DNA from: Chitinophaga pinensis
GTDB lineage: Bacteria > Bacteroidota > Bacteroidia > Flavobacteriales_D > Crocinitomicaceae
DNA length: 64,000 bases
Direction: 5' to 3'
Assembly (NCBI GenBank): GCA_945883825.1
Contig: CAMCYF010000001.1
Coordinates: 62,001-126,000, forward strand
Position numbers and translations under genes: made by a program. Under the pieces are notes generated by a model. It was not told the origin of the DNA. It worked only from the letters and a program-made list of their open reading frames with translations, and searched no databases. Shown piece after piece: positions 54,712-63,663 of this stretch (positions are counted from its first letter, which is position 1; each line of letters begins with the position of its first letter).

Positions 54712-55659
54712 TTATGGAATGCAATACAAGGTATCATAATAGGGAGAAAACCCTGCCCAAATTCCTAAAGCACCACCAGAAATAGTTGAAATAATATTAA
54801 TTGGGCTTCCGAAAGGGTTCCCATTAGAAGATAACTGCGCCCTTTTTTTTTGAAAAAAAGTAAAAGTGTTTAAATCCATTTTAGAAAACTTTATAACTAC
54901 ACTATCGCCCATTCTGAAGAACCTTCTATATTCTTCTAAATGTGTTTCATCTTTTCTTTTTAAAGGATTGTCATATGAAAAGTCAAAGCTTAGACCATTG
55001 AAAAAGCGGTCATCAAAATAGGCATCATTGGTTTTTCTAAAAATAGTATCTAAATCTTGGTTATTACTATTTTTATTAATTCTTTTTACTTCCCATTTAT
55101 ATGCATCGTATTGGGTTGAATTATCAGAAATTCGCGCCCATGATTTCCCATACATTGGATTACTAATTTCAGGTTTCCAGTAAAGATTATCTAAAGACGA
55201 AGGCAATGGTATAAAGGTTGTTGATTTGTATATTTTAGAGTTATACTCAATTATTAGTTCATAGGACGAATTTACCGTTGCTATTAATTCTAAGTTTGAG
55301 TAAACTTTGATTGGAAGTAAGACTACTTCATTGAATTTAATTTCTAACATTTCAGCAAGTTTTTTTTGAGAGGCTAGGGGTAAATCACCAATATTCATAG
55401 GTGCTAAATTAAAAGTATCAACACCATGAACAACCTTTACATCAGCATTAGTAATAAAATTATTCAGGTAGCTTGAAAGATTTGTTTCTGAGTAAATATT
55501 TGCTGATTGAGACAAAAGTACAAGAGGATTTCCATTTGTTTCAATCGTACCGTCAACAACTAATTGAGAAGCAAAACCTGGAATATCAATTTTTACTTCT
55601 TTCGAACAGGATAAAAACAAGCTAAAAGATATAAAAAGAATAATAATTCTTACACTCAT
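54712..55659 (-). CDS. DUF4249 family lipoprotein
   Basis: 315 residues. Lipobox FLSC (Cys near 18) followed by SKEVKID, then the DUF4249 pattern: LVVDGTIETNGNPLVLLSQSANIYSE, ADVKVVHGVDTFNL, YELIIEYNSKIYKSTTFIP and a late C-terminal Gly-rich segment. In Bacteroidota these proteins usually sit beside a TonB-dependent receptor as partner; none is present here, so it is an orphan. Outer-membrane surface lipoprotein likely. Confidence 0.83.
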   Translation of the reverse strand: MSVRIIILFISFSLFLSCSKEVKIDIPGFASQLVVDGTIETNGNPLVLLSQSANIYSETNLSSYLNNFITNADVKVVHGVDTFNLAPMNIGDLPLASQKKLAEMLEIKFNEVVLLPIKVYSNLELIATVNSSYELIIEYNSKIYKSTTFIPLPSSLDNLYWKPEISNPMYGKSWARISDNSTQYDAYKWEVKRINKNSNNQDLDTIFRKTNDAYFDDRFFNGLSFDFSYDNPLKRKDETHLEEYRRFFRMGDSVVIKFSKMDLNTFTFFQKKRAQLSSNGNPFGSPINIISTISGGALGIWAGFSPYYDTLYCIP

Positions 55660-55664
55660 GTCCT

Positions 55665-55672
55665 CAAAGATA
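55665..55672 (-). promoter_or_regulatory. -7 element of the DUF4249 gene
   Basis: Minus-strand TATCTTTG, exact consensus, 5 nt before the ATG at 55659, giving a near-leaderless transcript. The DUF4249 gene therefore need not depend on the upstream serC-serA transcript. Confidence 0.4.
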
Positions 55673-55695
55673 CGACTTAAATAAAATACCTTAAG

Positions 55696-56652
55696 TTATT
55701 TCGGACCGAACTGAGCAATTATTAATTGAGCTAATTCCTCTCCAATTCTGTCTTGAGCTTCATTTGTCGCAGCACCAATATGAGGCGTGCAAGCAATTTT
55801 AGGATGAGAAATTAATTCTTTCTTAGGATTTGGTTCATTTTCATAAACGTCTAATGCAATTCCAGCGACAGTTCCATTGTTTAATGCTTCAATTAAATCT
55901 ATTTCATCAATTACTCCTCCTCTGGCGGCATTTACAATTCTAACACCTTTTTTCATCAATGCGAATTCAGAAGAACGAATAACGGCGCTTCCATCCGCTT
56001 GTTTTGGCACGTGTATAGAGATGTAGTCTAAATTCTCTAAAACACTTTTCAAGTCTGTTGTAGGAGTGATTTCAATATCTATTTTATTATTTAATCCAAG
56101 CGGTAAGCTAATATTTACCGGAGTTGAATACTGATCAATTGCAATAACATCCATTCCAGCCCCTAAAGCATAAGAAGCTAAACTTTGACCAATACGACCA
56201 AAACCAATAATACCCAAAGTTTTTCCTCTTAATTCAACACCTTTAGCATAATTTTTCTTCAAAGTTGAAAAATCGCCACTTTCCATGTTCTTAAAAGAAT
56301 CATGGAGAAAACGAGAAAGCGAAAATAAGTGTCCCATCACTAATTCTGCAACGGATTGAGACGAAGAAGCCGGCGTATTAATAACCGTTATTCCTTTTCC
56401 CCTTGCGTAAGCCACATCAATATTATCCATTCCAACACCACCTCGACCAATTAGCTTTAAGTTTGGACATTGGTCAATTACTTCCTTACGAACTGTTGTT
56501 GCAGAGCGAACTAAAACCATTTCAATTCCTTGCTCATTAACAGCAGATGCTAGATTTTCTTGTTCTACTTTATCTGTTATGACAGTAAATCCAGCGCTTT
56601 CTAATTGTTCTTTTCCAACTGAGGAAATTCCATCATTTGCTAATATTTTCAT
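55696..56652 (-). CDS. serA: D-3-phosphoglycerate dehydrogenase, short form without ACT domain
   Basis: 318 residues. First enzyme of serine synthesis from 3-phosphoglycerate. Rossmann GIIGFGRIGQSLASYA with NAD contacts, GRGGVGMDNIDVAYARGKGI, VNAARGGVIDEIDL and the catalytic His in CTPHIGAATNEAQ. Unlike E. coli SerA (410 residues) it stops before any ACT domain, so serine feedback through ACT is absent. It is 21 nt behind serC on the same strand. A general 2-hydroxyacid dehydrogenase is the alternative, but serC linkage makes SerA far more likely. Confidence 0.92.
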   Translation of the reverse strand: MKILANDGISSVGKEQLESAGFTVITDKVEQENLASAVNEQGIEMVLVRSATTVRKEVIDQCPNLKLIGRGGVGMDNIDVAYARGKGITVINTPASSSQSVAELVMGHLFSLSRFLHDSFKNMESGDFSTLKKNYAKGVELRGKTLGIIGFGRIGQSLASYALGAGMDVIAIDQYSTPVNISLPLGLNNKIDIEITPTTDLKSVLENLDYISIHVPKQADGSAVIRSSEFALMKKGVRIVNAARGGVIDEIDLIEALNNGTVAGIALDVYENEPNPKKELISHPKIACTPHIGAATNEAQDRIGEELAQLIIAQFGPK

Positions 56653-56673
56653 TGACTACTTTTATTAATCTAT

Positions 56674-57735
56674 TTATTTTTGAGAGAATTCTTTCATTGT
56701 ATTTACTAAAACCTGCACGCTTTCAATTGGTAAGGCATTGTAAATTGAAGCGCGGTATCCACCTACAGAACGATGTCCAGGGAGTCCAACAATTCCTGCA
56801 GCTTTCCACATTTGATCAAATTCCGAAGCTCTTGACTCATCTGTTAATAAAAAGGTTATATTCATATTTGAACGATCTTCAACTTCCACAGCACCTTTAA
56901 ATGATGGATTTGAATCAATTTCATCGTACAATAATTTTGCTTTTGCACTATTTCTTTTTTCCATTTCTGAAACTCCGCCATTTGCAATTAAATTACGCAA
57001 GTTTAGCATTGAAACAAAGACAGAAAAAACTGGCGGTGTATTTAACATTGATTCCTTTTCAATTTGCTGTTTTAGGTCCAAGTAAGTTGGCATGAAGGGA
57101 GAAGAAGATTTTCCTAGAATTTCATCTTTTACAATGTATAAAGTTGCTCCAGCTGGACCAAGGTTTTTTTGAGCTCCAGCATAGATAATATCAAAATCAG
57201 CAACATTAATTACACGCGAAAAAATATCGGATGACATATCACAACAAAGAGGTAAATCTGTTTTAGGAAATTCTTTAAACTGTGTTCCAAAAATAGTATT
57301 GTTAGATGTAAAATGAATATAGTCAACATCCGTAGGAACAGTATAATTTTTTGGTAAATAGGTAAAATTTTTGTCTTCAGAAGAAGCAAACACATTTACA
57401 TCAACGCCTACTTTTTTAGCTTCTTTTATTGCTGCTGAGGCCCAAGTTCCTGTGTTGATATATCCAGCTTTCTTCTTATCTCGCATCAGATTTAATGCAA
57501 CAATTGTAAAACCAAGAGAAGCTCCACCTTGAAGAAAAGCAACCGAATAACCTTTAGGAACATTCAAAGCTTCTTTCACTAAAGCAATAGCTTCATCCAT
57601 AACCGCAACAAAGTCTTTGTGTCTATGGGAAACTTCGAGAATGGATAAACCATTAAAATCTATTACAGCAGCAGCTGCTTGTTGAAATACTTCTTGAGGT
57701 AAAATGCAAGGGCCTGCTCCAAAATTATGTTTCAT
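56674..57735 (-). CDS. serC: Phosphoserine aminotransferase
   Basis: 353 residues. Makes phosphoserine from phosphohydroxypyruvate and glutamate. FGAGPCILPQEVFQQA opens the protein. PLP lysine is in YAGAQKNLGPAGATLYIV (about 190). LQGGASLGFTIVALNLM and HRSVGGYRASIYNALP are typical. It is transcribed ahead of serA. serB is absent from the window. Confidence 0.96.
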   Translation of the reverse strand: MKHNFGAGPCILPQEVFQQAAAAVIDFNGLSILEVSHRHKDFVAVMDEAIALVKEALNVPKGYSVAFLQGGASLGFTIVALNLMRDKKKAGYINTGTWASAAIKEAKKVGVDVNVFASSEDKNFTYLPKNYTVPTDVDYIHFTSNNTIFGTQFKEFPKTDLPLCCDMSSDIFSRVINVADFDIIYAGAQKNLGPAGATLYIVKDEILGKSSSPFMPTYLDLKQQIEKESMLNTPPVFSVFVSMLNLRNLIANGGVSEMEKRNSAKAKLLYDEIDSNPSFKGAVEVEDRSNMNITFLLTDESRASEFDQMWKAAGIVGLPGHRSVGGYRASIYNALPIESVQVLVNTMKEFSQK

Positions 57736-57817
57736 AAGTGATTACTATTTGTGTGTACAAAATTCTTGATTAATAATAAAATAGCTTTACAAATGTTTAT
57801 TACTTGCTTAAAATGTT

Positions 57818-57848
57818 CAAAAAAAAAAGCTGTCGGTTAGACAGCTTT
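57818..57848 (-). terminator. Rho-independent terminator of thx
   Basis: A 9-bp stem AAAGCTGTC / GACAGCTTT with a 5-nt loop at 57826-57848, followed on the minus strand by a run of T. It begins just after the thx stop and ends the rlpA-to-thx run. Confidence 0.88.
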
Positions 57849-57852
57849 AAAA

Positions 57853-58056
57853 TTATTTCTCAGTTTTCTTAGCTACAGCTTTTTTTGCTGGCTTTTCTGC
57901 TTTTGCAGGTTTCTCAGCTATTACTTCTGCAGGCTTAGCAACTTTTTTTACTTTCGCTACCACAATTGGTTTAGCATCTTCTTTTCTTTTGCGCGTATTT
58001 CCGTAAGAACCCATAGTTCTTTTCCCTTTTGCAGTTTTTTTATCTCCTCTTCCCAT
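57853..58056 (-). CDS. 30S ribosomal protein THX, with long Lys/Ala/Pro tail
   Basis: 67 residues. The N-terminal MGRGDKKTAKGKRTMGSYGN and adjacent RKRKE match Thx, a small basic peptide that sits in the 30S head in Thermus (about 26 residues there). Here about 40 extra residues follow, a low-complexity AKPAEK-type repeat. An exact -7 box TAACTTTG lies upstream. It trails trmH and is followed by a strong terminator. Confidence 0.82.
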   Translation of the reverse strand: MGRGDKKTAKGKRTMGSYGNTRKRKEDAKPIVVAKVKKVAKPAEVIAEKPAKAEKPAKKAVAKKTEK

Positions 58057-58092
58057 AATTAAGTATATTTTTATTCAATTTAATTTCAGTTG

Positions 58093-58100
58093 CAAAGTTA
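58093..58100 (-). promoter_or_regulatory. -7 element of thx
   Basis: Minus-strand TAACTTTG, exact consensus, overlapping the trmH stop codon; about 36 nt before the thx ATG. It could give thx its own promoter inside the longer run. Confidence 0.45.
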
Positions 58101-58778
58101 TAAATCTTTTTTTAATAATTGCTTATTAAATTCGTTTTCAAGTGCCTGTCCACTCCTAAGAATTTTTTTGCACCATTCAATTTTTAGGTCCGTTTGTTCC
58201 TCTTGAGTTAATTTCCATTTTATGTCGCTATCAACCAATCTTTTTCTGAGTGTATTTAATAAAATTGCAACAGAAACAGAAATATTAAAGCTTTCTGTAA
58301 ATCCAAACATCGGGATTTTAACTTGGTAATCGGCAACTTGAAGAACAGATTCAGATAATCCTTCCTGTTCTGTACCAAAAAAAATCGCTAAGGGTTGTTC
58401 TAAAGGAAGATCATTGATTGTAAAAGCTTCGGTGTGAGGAGTCGTTGCAACAATTTTATATCCTTGATTTTTTAATAGATTCATACAATCCTCTGACGGA
58501 TTCTCACTTCCATAGTTATGAACATCAATCCATCTTCCTGCACCAAGTGCTATATCGCGGTTTATTGCAAATTCATTGTTTTTTTCAATGACATGTAATT
58601 CTTGAATTCCAAAACAGTCACAGGTTCTGAGAACTGCAGAAGCATTGTGTTCTTGAAAAATATTTTCGATGCCTAAAGTAATGTGTTTTGTCCTTTCGGA
58701 AGCAACGCGATCAAATAGTTCAATTTTATGTTCAGATATAATGTCGTAAAATCCTTCAAGAACTTTTTGTTGATTCAT
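58098..58778 (-). CDS. trmH: tRNA/rRNA 2'-O-methyltransferase, SpoU/TrmH family
   Basis: 226 residues. SPOUT knot motifs: ENIFQEHNASAVLRTCDCFGIQELHVIE (motif 1), AIFFGTEQEGLSE (motif 2) and IPMFGFTESFNISVSVAILL (motif 3). This matches TrmH, which methylates G18 of tRNA; rRNA substrates are possible. It is 1 nt downstream of the GNAT gene and upstream of thx, so two translation genes end this run. Confidence 0.88.
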   Translation of the reverse strand: MNQQKVLEGFYDIISEHKIELFDRVASERTKHITLGIENIFQEHNASAVLRTCDCFGIQELHVIEKNNEFAINRDIALGAGRWIDVHNYGSENPSEDCMNLLKNQGYKIVATTPHTEAFTINDLPLEQPLAIFFGTEQEGLSESVLQVADYQVKIPMFGFTESFNISVSVAILLNTLRKRLVDSDIKWKLTQEEQTDLKIEWCKKILRSGQALENEFNKQLLKKDL

Positions 58779-58779
58779 C

Positions 58780-59214
58780 CTACAGTTTTTTAGACATTAA
58801 ATAATGTTGAATTTCGCCGAAAAGTTTGTAGGAAGGTTCCTGTAATTGGTAAGAAAGTTTTTCGTAGAAAGGAATAGCCGATTCTCTAGCGTGTAAAATT
58901 ATTTCATTCACTTTATGATTACTGCAATATTTTTCCATTTCTAACATAAGCAATTTTCCGTATCCTGATCCTTGTACATTCTTTTCCACCGCCATAAATC
59001 GAATCTGTCGTTTTTCACCTTCACATTGATCTAATCTTCCAATAGCAAAGAGATTAATACCTTTGTATAAGGCAAAATGTTGTTCACTTGCATCTCCCTC
59101 ATTTCTTTCGCTTCCAATTGGCTGATTCCAAGGTTGTCGAAGAACACGATACCTAAGGTCATAATATTCGACCCATTCTTTATCTGTTTTCGGACTTCTT
59201 ATTTCTATTCCCAT
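58780..59214 (-). CDS. GNAT-family N-acetyltransferase
   Basis: 144 residues. The acetyl-CoA loop is RFMAVEKNVQGSGYGKLLMLEME (Q/R-x-x-G-x-G/A), preceded by FALYKGINLFAIGRLDQ and followed by INEIILHARESAIPFYEKLSY. Substrate unknown; the layout resembles ElaA-like acetyltransferases. It overlaps the CoA-transferase gene upstream by 10 bp and leaves 1 nt to trmH. An acetyl-CoA user next to a CoA transferase is suggestive but weak. Confidence 0.82.
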   Translation of the reverse strand: MGIEIRSPKTDKEWVEYYDLRYRVLRQPWNQPIGSERNEGDASEQHFALYKGINLFAIGRLDQCEGEKRQIRFMAVEKNVQGSGYGKLLMLEMEKYCSNHKVNEIILHARESAIPFYEKLSYQLQEPSYKLFGEIQHYLMSKKL

Positions 59215-60275
59215 TCAAAAGCGATTGATGTTACACGTTTTGTTTCTTTATCAGCAATTTGCTCAGAGCGAACTAATTTTTTAGCATTTTCATCTTCAAA
59301 AACTTCTTTCAAATTTTTAATTTTTGTGCAGGGAATGTGTAAGTTATGCATTGCATTTAAAAGATTAGTTGAAGTAAAATACTTCACTTTTTCTTGAATT
59401 ATTTCCGCTAATTTTTTTCTATTTTCTACACGATTTTGATTCGTGGAAAAGTCTTTTTCGTCTGGTAAGTTTCCGCAACTTAAAAAGCTACAAAATTTCT
59501 CAAAGTGACTTTCTGAACCAATTGCAAAGGTGATTAAATGTCCTTCTGATGTTGTAAAAATTTCACCGTATGGCGCAATATTTGGATGGCAACTTCCTAA
59601 ACGCTTTGGAATTTTATTTTCCATTAAGTAGTTTGATGCTTGATTCATTAAACTAGAAATTGCAGCATCGTAGAGAGAAACAGAAACAGTGCATCCAACT
59701 TGTGTTTTTTCTCGCTCTAAAAGTGCAATGAGTAATCCTTCTTTAAGATGGTGAGCCGCCAAAACATCTATGAAAGCAACTGGCATTTTAACAGGACCAC
59801 TTTCCTCTGTTCCATTCATGGACATAAAACCGGTTTCTGCCTGCAAGATCAAGTCGTACGCAACACGATCACTGTCATTCCCAAAACCAGATATTTTTCC
59901 TATAATTAAACGAGAATTATTTTTACGCAGGATTTCTTCTGTGATATTTAATTTTTTTTCATCACCTTTTTTAAAATTCATAATGACTATATCAGATGAA
60001 TTGGTCATTTCTATCAATTTTGTATGATCTGCATTAACGCTAATGTCAAGGTTTATATATTTTTTTTTATAATTAACAGCAGAAAAATAGGCTGAAATAG
60101 GACTATCTTTTTCTTCACTTGGTAATTTCCATGTTCTCGTAACATCTCCCAATCTTTTATTTTCAATTTTTGTCACCTCAGCTCCTAATTCAGCAAAAAA
60201 TGTTGCTACTGAAGGTCCGGCTAAAACTGTAGAAAGATCAATTATTTTAAGATTGCTAAAAAGTGACGACTTCAT
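59205..60275 (-). CDS. Family III (CaiB/BaiF) CoA-transferase
   Basis: 356 residues. KIIDLSTVLAGPSVATFFAELGAEVTKIENKR at the N-terminus, the catalytic-Asp region YDLILQAETGFMSMNG, MPVAFIDVLAAHHLKEGLL and LNAMHNLHIPCTKIKNLKE identify the family. They transfer CoA between carboxylic acids. Donor and acceptor are unknown; no carnitine, bile acid or formyl-CoA genes adjoin. It overlaps rlpA upstream by 4 bp and the GNAT gene downstream by 10 bp. Confidence 0.88.
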   Translation of the reverse strand: MKSSLFSNLKIIDLSTVLAGPSVATFFAELGAEVTKIENKRLGDVTRTWKLPSEEKDSPISAYFSAVNYKKKYINLDISVNADHTKLIEMTNSSDIVIMNFKKGDEKKLNITEEILRKNNSRLIIGKISGFGNDSDRVAYDLILQAETGFMSMNGTEESGPVKMPVAFIDVLAAHHLKEGLLIALLEREKTQVGCTVSVSLYDAAISSLMNQASNYLMENKIPKRLGSCHPNIAPYGEIFTTSEGHLITFAIGSESHFEKFCSFLSCGNLPDEKDFSTNQNRVENRKKLAEIIQEKVKYFTSTNLLNAMHNLHIPCTKIKNLKEVFEDENAKKLVRSEQIADKETKRVTSIAFEWE

Positions 60276-60658
60276 TTTTTTATTTTTGGAGAATTGCTAG
60301 AAATAACTTCAATAGTTACAGTTGCTAATCCCTCACGCACAAAATTAAGTTTTTTTGCTGCATTTAATGTTACGTCAATTGCTCTTCGGTTACTTTGAGA
60401 CATACGATCATTTATCCTTAATAATATTAAAGAGTCGTTTTTTAAATTGGTAACTTTTACGATTGTGCCAAATGACAAGGATTTATGAGCCGCAGTTAGA
60501 CTATCATTACTGAAAGTTTCACCGGACGAGGTTCTTCGGCCATTAAACGAATTTGCATAATAACTTGCAGAGCCTTTTTCTAATTCATTTATAATAAAGC
60601 CACATGCTAATCCTGAAATTATGAGCAAATATAAATACCAAAAGTTGTCTTTTATCAT
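60272..60658 (-). CDS. RlpA-like double-psi beta-barrel protein
   Basis: 128 residues. An N-terminal membrane or signal segment (about 5-22) ends SGLACGF, so lipidation is possible but not canonical. DPBB core: GSASYYANSFNGRRTSSGE, LTAAHKSLSFGTIVKVTNL, DSLILLRINDRM, RRAIDVTLNAAKKL. RlpA proteins are lytic transglycosylases or structural septal-ring partners acting on denuded glycan. There is no SPOR domain. It is first in the rlpA-CoA transferase-GNAT-trmH-thx run. Confidence 0.85.
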   Translation of the reverse strand: MIKDNFWYLYLLIISGLACGFIINELEKGSASYYANSFNGRRTSSGETFSNDSLTAAHKSLSFGTIVKVTNLKNDSLILLRINDRMSQSNRRAIDVTLNAAKKLNFVREGLATVTIEVISSNSPKIKK

Positions 60659-60731
60659 GCTCTAAGTTACGAAGAACTGAGCATACAAAAAAATCATCTC
60701 ATTTCAGCGTTACAACTTTCATCAAATTCAT

Positions 60732-60739
60732 TAAATTTG
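60732..60739 (+). promoter_or_regulatory. -7 element of the aconitase gene
   Basis: TAAATTTG, exact consensus, 31 nt before the ATG at 60771, with GTTAC about 18-19 nt further upstream as a possible -33. Confidence 0.5.
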
Positions 60740-60770
60740 TGGCACACAAAATTGTAATATTTAGAAGAAG

Positions 60771-63035
60771 ATGGTTTTTGATTTAGAAATGATTAAAAAG
60801 GTATACGAAAAGTATCCAGAACGTATTGAAGCAGCTAGAAAAGTAATAGGAAGGCCCCTTACTTTATCTGAAAAAATATTATATGCTCATCTTTGGGATA
60901 AAAATGCAAGCGTTTCTCATGAAAGAGGAAAGTCGTATGTTGATTTCGCGCCTGACCGAGTAGCTATGCAAGATGCTACAGCTCAAATGGCACTTTTACA
61001 ATTTATGCAAGCTGGCAAGAAAAAGGTTGCTGTTCCTTCTACCGTTCATGCAGATCATTTAATTCAGGCGAAAGTTGGAGCTACAAAGGACTTACAAGAA
61101 TCGTTAAATCAAAACAATGAGGTTTTTAATTTTCTTTCTACTATTTCAAATAAATATGGAATTGGATTTTGGAAGCCAGGAGCAGGGATTATACATCAAG
61201 TTGTTTTGGAAAATTATGCTTTTCCCGGAGGAATGATGATAGGAACAGATTCTCATACAGTAAATGCTGGTGGTTTGGGAATGCTTGCAATTGGAGTGGG
61301 TGGTGCAGATGCTGTTGATGTCATGGCAGGAATGGCTTGGGAATTAAAGTTTCCAAAATTAATTGGGGTAAAATTGACAGGAAAATTAAACGGGTGGACA
61401 TCAGCGAAAGATGTAATTTTAAAAGTTGCTGATATATTAACTGTAAAAGGTGGGACAGGAGCAATCGTTGAATATTTTGGTCCTGGCGCTCTTTCATTAT
61501 CTTGTACAGGAAAAGGCACTATTTGCAATATGGGAGCAGAAATAGGAGCAACAACTTCTACTTTTGGTTATGACGATTCCATGCGACGGTATTTAAGTGC
61601 AACTGGAAGGGCAGAAGTCGTTGTAGCAGCAGATTTAATTGCAGAACATTTAACAGGTGATCCTGAGGTTTATGAAAATCCAGAGAAGTATTTCGATCAA
61701 CTCATAGAACTTAACTTAAGTGAGTTAGAACCTCATATAAACGGCCCATTTACTCCGGACAGAGGAACTCCAGTTTCAAAAATGCGGGCAGAAGCTGAAG
61801 TAAATAATTGGCCGATGAAAGTGGAATGGGGATTAATTGGTTCTTGCACCAACTCATCTTATGAAGATATGGCGCGTGCTGCATCAATAGTTGAACAAGC
61901 GGTTGCGCATGGAATTACTCCAAAAGCTGAATTCGGAATAAATCCTGGATCTGAGCAAGTACGTTATACTATCGAAAGAGATGGAATTATTGCTACTTTT
62001 GAGAAAATGGGGACCAAGATTTTCACAAATGCTTGCGGTCCTTGTATCGGACAATGGGATCGTGCAGGAGCAGAGAAGCAAGAAAAGAATACGATAATTC
62101 ATTCCTTTAATCGAAATTTTTCGAAACGTGCTGACGGAAATCCAAATACGCATGCATTTGTTACTTCCCCTGAAATGGTTGCAGCTATTGCAATTTCTGG
62201 AGATTTGGGCTTTAATCCATTAAAAGATACCTTGACATCTGCGAATGGTGAGCAAATAAAGCTTACTCCTCCAAAAGGTGACGAACTTCCGAATAAGGGT
62301 TTTGATGTTGAAGACAACGGTTTTCAAGCACCTGCTGAAGATGGTAGCGGAATCCTTATTTCAGTCGATCCGACCTCATCTCGTCTGCAATTATTGGAAA
62401 ATTTCCCGATTTGGAACGGAGAAAACATCTTAGGAATGAAATTACTTATTAAAGCAAAAGGAAAATGTACTACTGATCATATTTCAATGGCTGGACCTTG
62501 GTTGCGTTACCGTGGACATTTAGATAATATTTCAAACAATATGCTCATTGGTGCTGAAAATGCATTTAATGGTAAAGCTAATTCAGTAAAAAATCTTTTG
62601 ACTGGTGAATATGGTGAAGTTCCAGCAGTACAACGAGCTTATAAAGCTGCAGGAATTCCTACTATTGTTGTTGGAGATCACAATTACGGTGAAGGATCTT
62701 CACGTGAACATGCAGCAATGGAACCAAGGCATTTAGGAGTTTGTGCTATCATCGTTAAATCTTTCGCGCGAATTCACGAAACAAATTTAAAGAAGCAAGG
62801 GATGTTGGGCTTGACTTTTAACATTGAAAATGATTACGATAAAATCTGTGAAGATGATATCTTGAGTTTTACTGATTTAGCATCTTTTTCTCCAGGGAAA
62901 CAAATAAATCTTGAAATAAAACACAAAGATGGGTCGATAGAAAATATCTTTTTAAATCATACTTATAATGCTTCTCAGATTGAATGGTTTAAAGCTGGAT
63001 CTGCATTGAATTTAATTAAACTCTCACAAAAGTAA
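60771..63035 (+). CDS. Aconitate hydratase (mitochondrial-like type)
   Basis: 754 residues, of the mitochondrial-aconitase length rather than AcnB (about 865) or the long AcnA (about 890). Interconverts citrate and isocitrate with a 4Fe-4S cluster. The three cluster Cys are in [12 protein letters not shown] (one) and [14 protein letters not shown] (two). [36 protein letters not shown] and [18 protein letters not shown] complete the active site. It is transcribed with the 208-residue barrel protein after a 1-nt gap. Confidence 0.96.
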   Translation: MVFDLEMIKKVYEKYPERIEAARKVIGRPLTLSEKILYAHLWDKNASVSHERGKSYVDFAPDRVAMQDATAQMALLQFMQAGKKKVAVPSTVHADHLIQAKVGATKDLQESLNQNNEVFNFLSTISNKYGIGFWKPGAGIIHQVVLENYAFPGGMMIGTDSHTVNAGGLGMLAIGVGGADAVDVMAGMAWELKFPKLIGVKLTGKLNGWTSAKDVILKVADILTVKGGTGAIVEYFGPGALSLSCTGKGTICNMGAEIGATTSTFGYDDSMRRYLSATGRAEVVVAADLIAEHLTGDPEVYENPEKYFDQLIELNLSELEPHINGPFTPDRGTPVSKMRAEAEVNNWPMKVEWGLIGSCTNSSYEDMARAASIVEQAVAHGITPKAEFGINPGSEQVRYTIERDGIIATFEKMGTKIFTNACGPCIGQWDRAGAEKQEKNTIIHSFNRNFSKRADGNPNTHAFVTSPEMVAAIAISGDLGFNPLKDTLTSANGEQIKLTPPKGDELPNKGFDVEDNGFQAPAEDGSGILISVDPTSSRLQLLENFPIWNGENILGMKLLIKAKGKCTTDHISMAGPWLRYRGHLDNISNNMLIGAENAFNGKANSVKNLLTGEYGEVPAVQRAYKAAGIPTIVVGDHNYGEGSSREHAAMEPRHLGVCAIIVKSFARIHETNLKKQGMLGLTFNIENDYDKICEDDILSFTDLASFSPGKQINLEIKHKDGSIENIFLNHTYNASQIEWFKAGSALNLIKLSQK

Positions 63036-63036
63036 G

Positions 63037-63663
63037 ATGTTTAAATATTTAATATTTTTTTTATTCTTGTTTACTAAATTTACACTCTCATCTCAAATTT
63101 CATTTACTTCGAATCAATTAATTGAGCCTTATCTTGGATTTCCAAATTTAGGACGTCTTTCTGCTCAAATAATTGACACTAATATACTCGAAAAAAAAGA
63201 CCAAGAGTTTTCTGGAATTGGACCTTCAGGATTTCGTTATTCTTACATGCTCAGTGATGCTTTTAGTATAGGAATTGACTTAATGTATAATACATTAAAT
63301 GAGAAATATAGAACCTCACAAGATGTCTATATGAATAATGCATGGACTACAATTAACAAAAATATGCTTGTTTCAACTCAGCGTTTACGAATTCACGTAA
63401 GAATGAATTTTCACTTTTCAGCATTTAGTGATATGTCTGATTCATACTTAGGGGTAGGTTTTGGAACAAATAATAAGTGGAAAAAAACTAGTGAAAATGG
63501 AAATGTTATTGAAAAAATATCAGGTAGTGAAGCAGTTATTCTTCCATTTTCATTGCGATTATGTTATGGTTATCGTTATTTTTTTAACTATAATTGGGGT
63601 ATTCACGGTGAAGTAGGTTTGGGTGGGCCACTTCTTTCATTGGGCTTGTCCTATAAGATCTAA
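63037..63663 (+). CDS. Secreted outer-membrane barrel-like protein
   Basis: 208 residues with signal peptide (MFKYLIFFLFLFTKFTLSSQ). The mature protein alternates strands and short turns (FSIGIDLMYNTLN, TQRLRIHVRMNFHFS, DSYLGVGFGTNNKW, FSLRLCYGYRYFFN, YNWGIHGEVGLGGPLLSLGLSYKI), the last ending in the aromatic/hydrophobic terminus of beta-barrels. No family name. It follows aconitase by 1 nt, with no obvious functional tie, and overlaps the next gene's end by 4 bp. Confidence 0.7.
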   Translation: MFKYLIFFLFLFTKFTLSSQISFTSNQLIEPYLGFPNLGRLSAQIIDTNILEKKDQEFSGIGPSGFRYSYMLSDAFSIGIDLMYNTLNEKYRTSQDVYMNNAWTTINKNMLVSTQRLRIHVRMNFHFSAFSDMSDSYLGVGFGTNNKWKKTSENGNVIEKISGSEAVILPFSLRLCYGYRYFFNYNWGIHGEVGLGGPLLSLGLSYKI

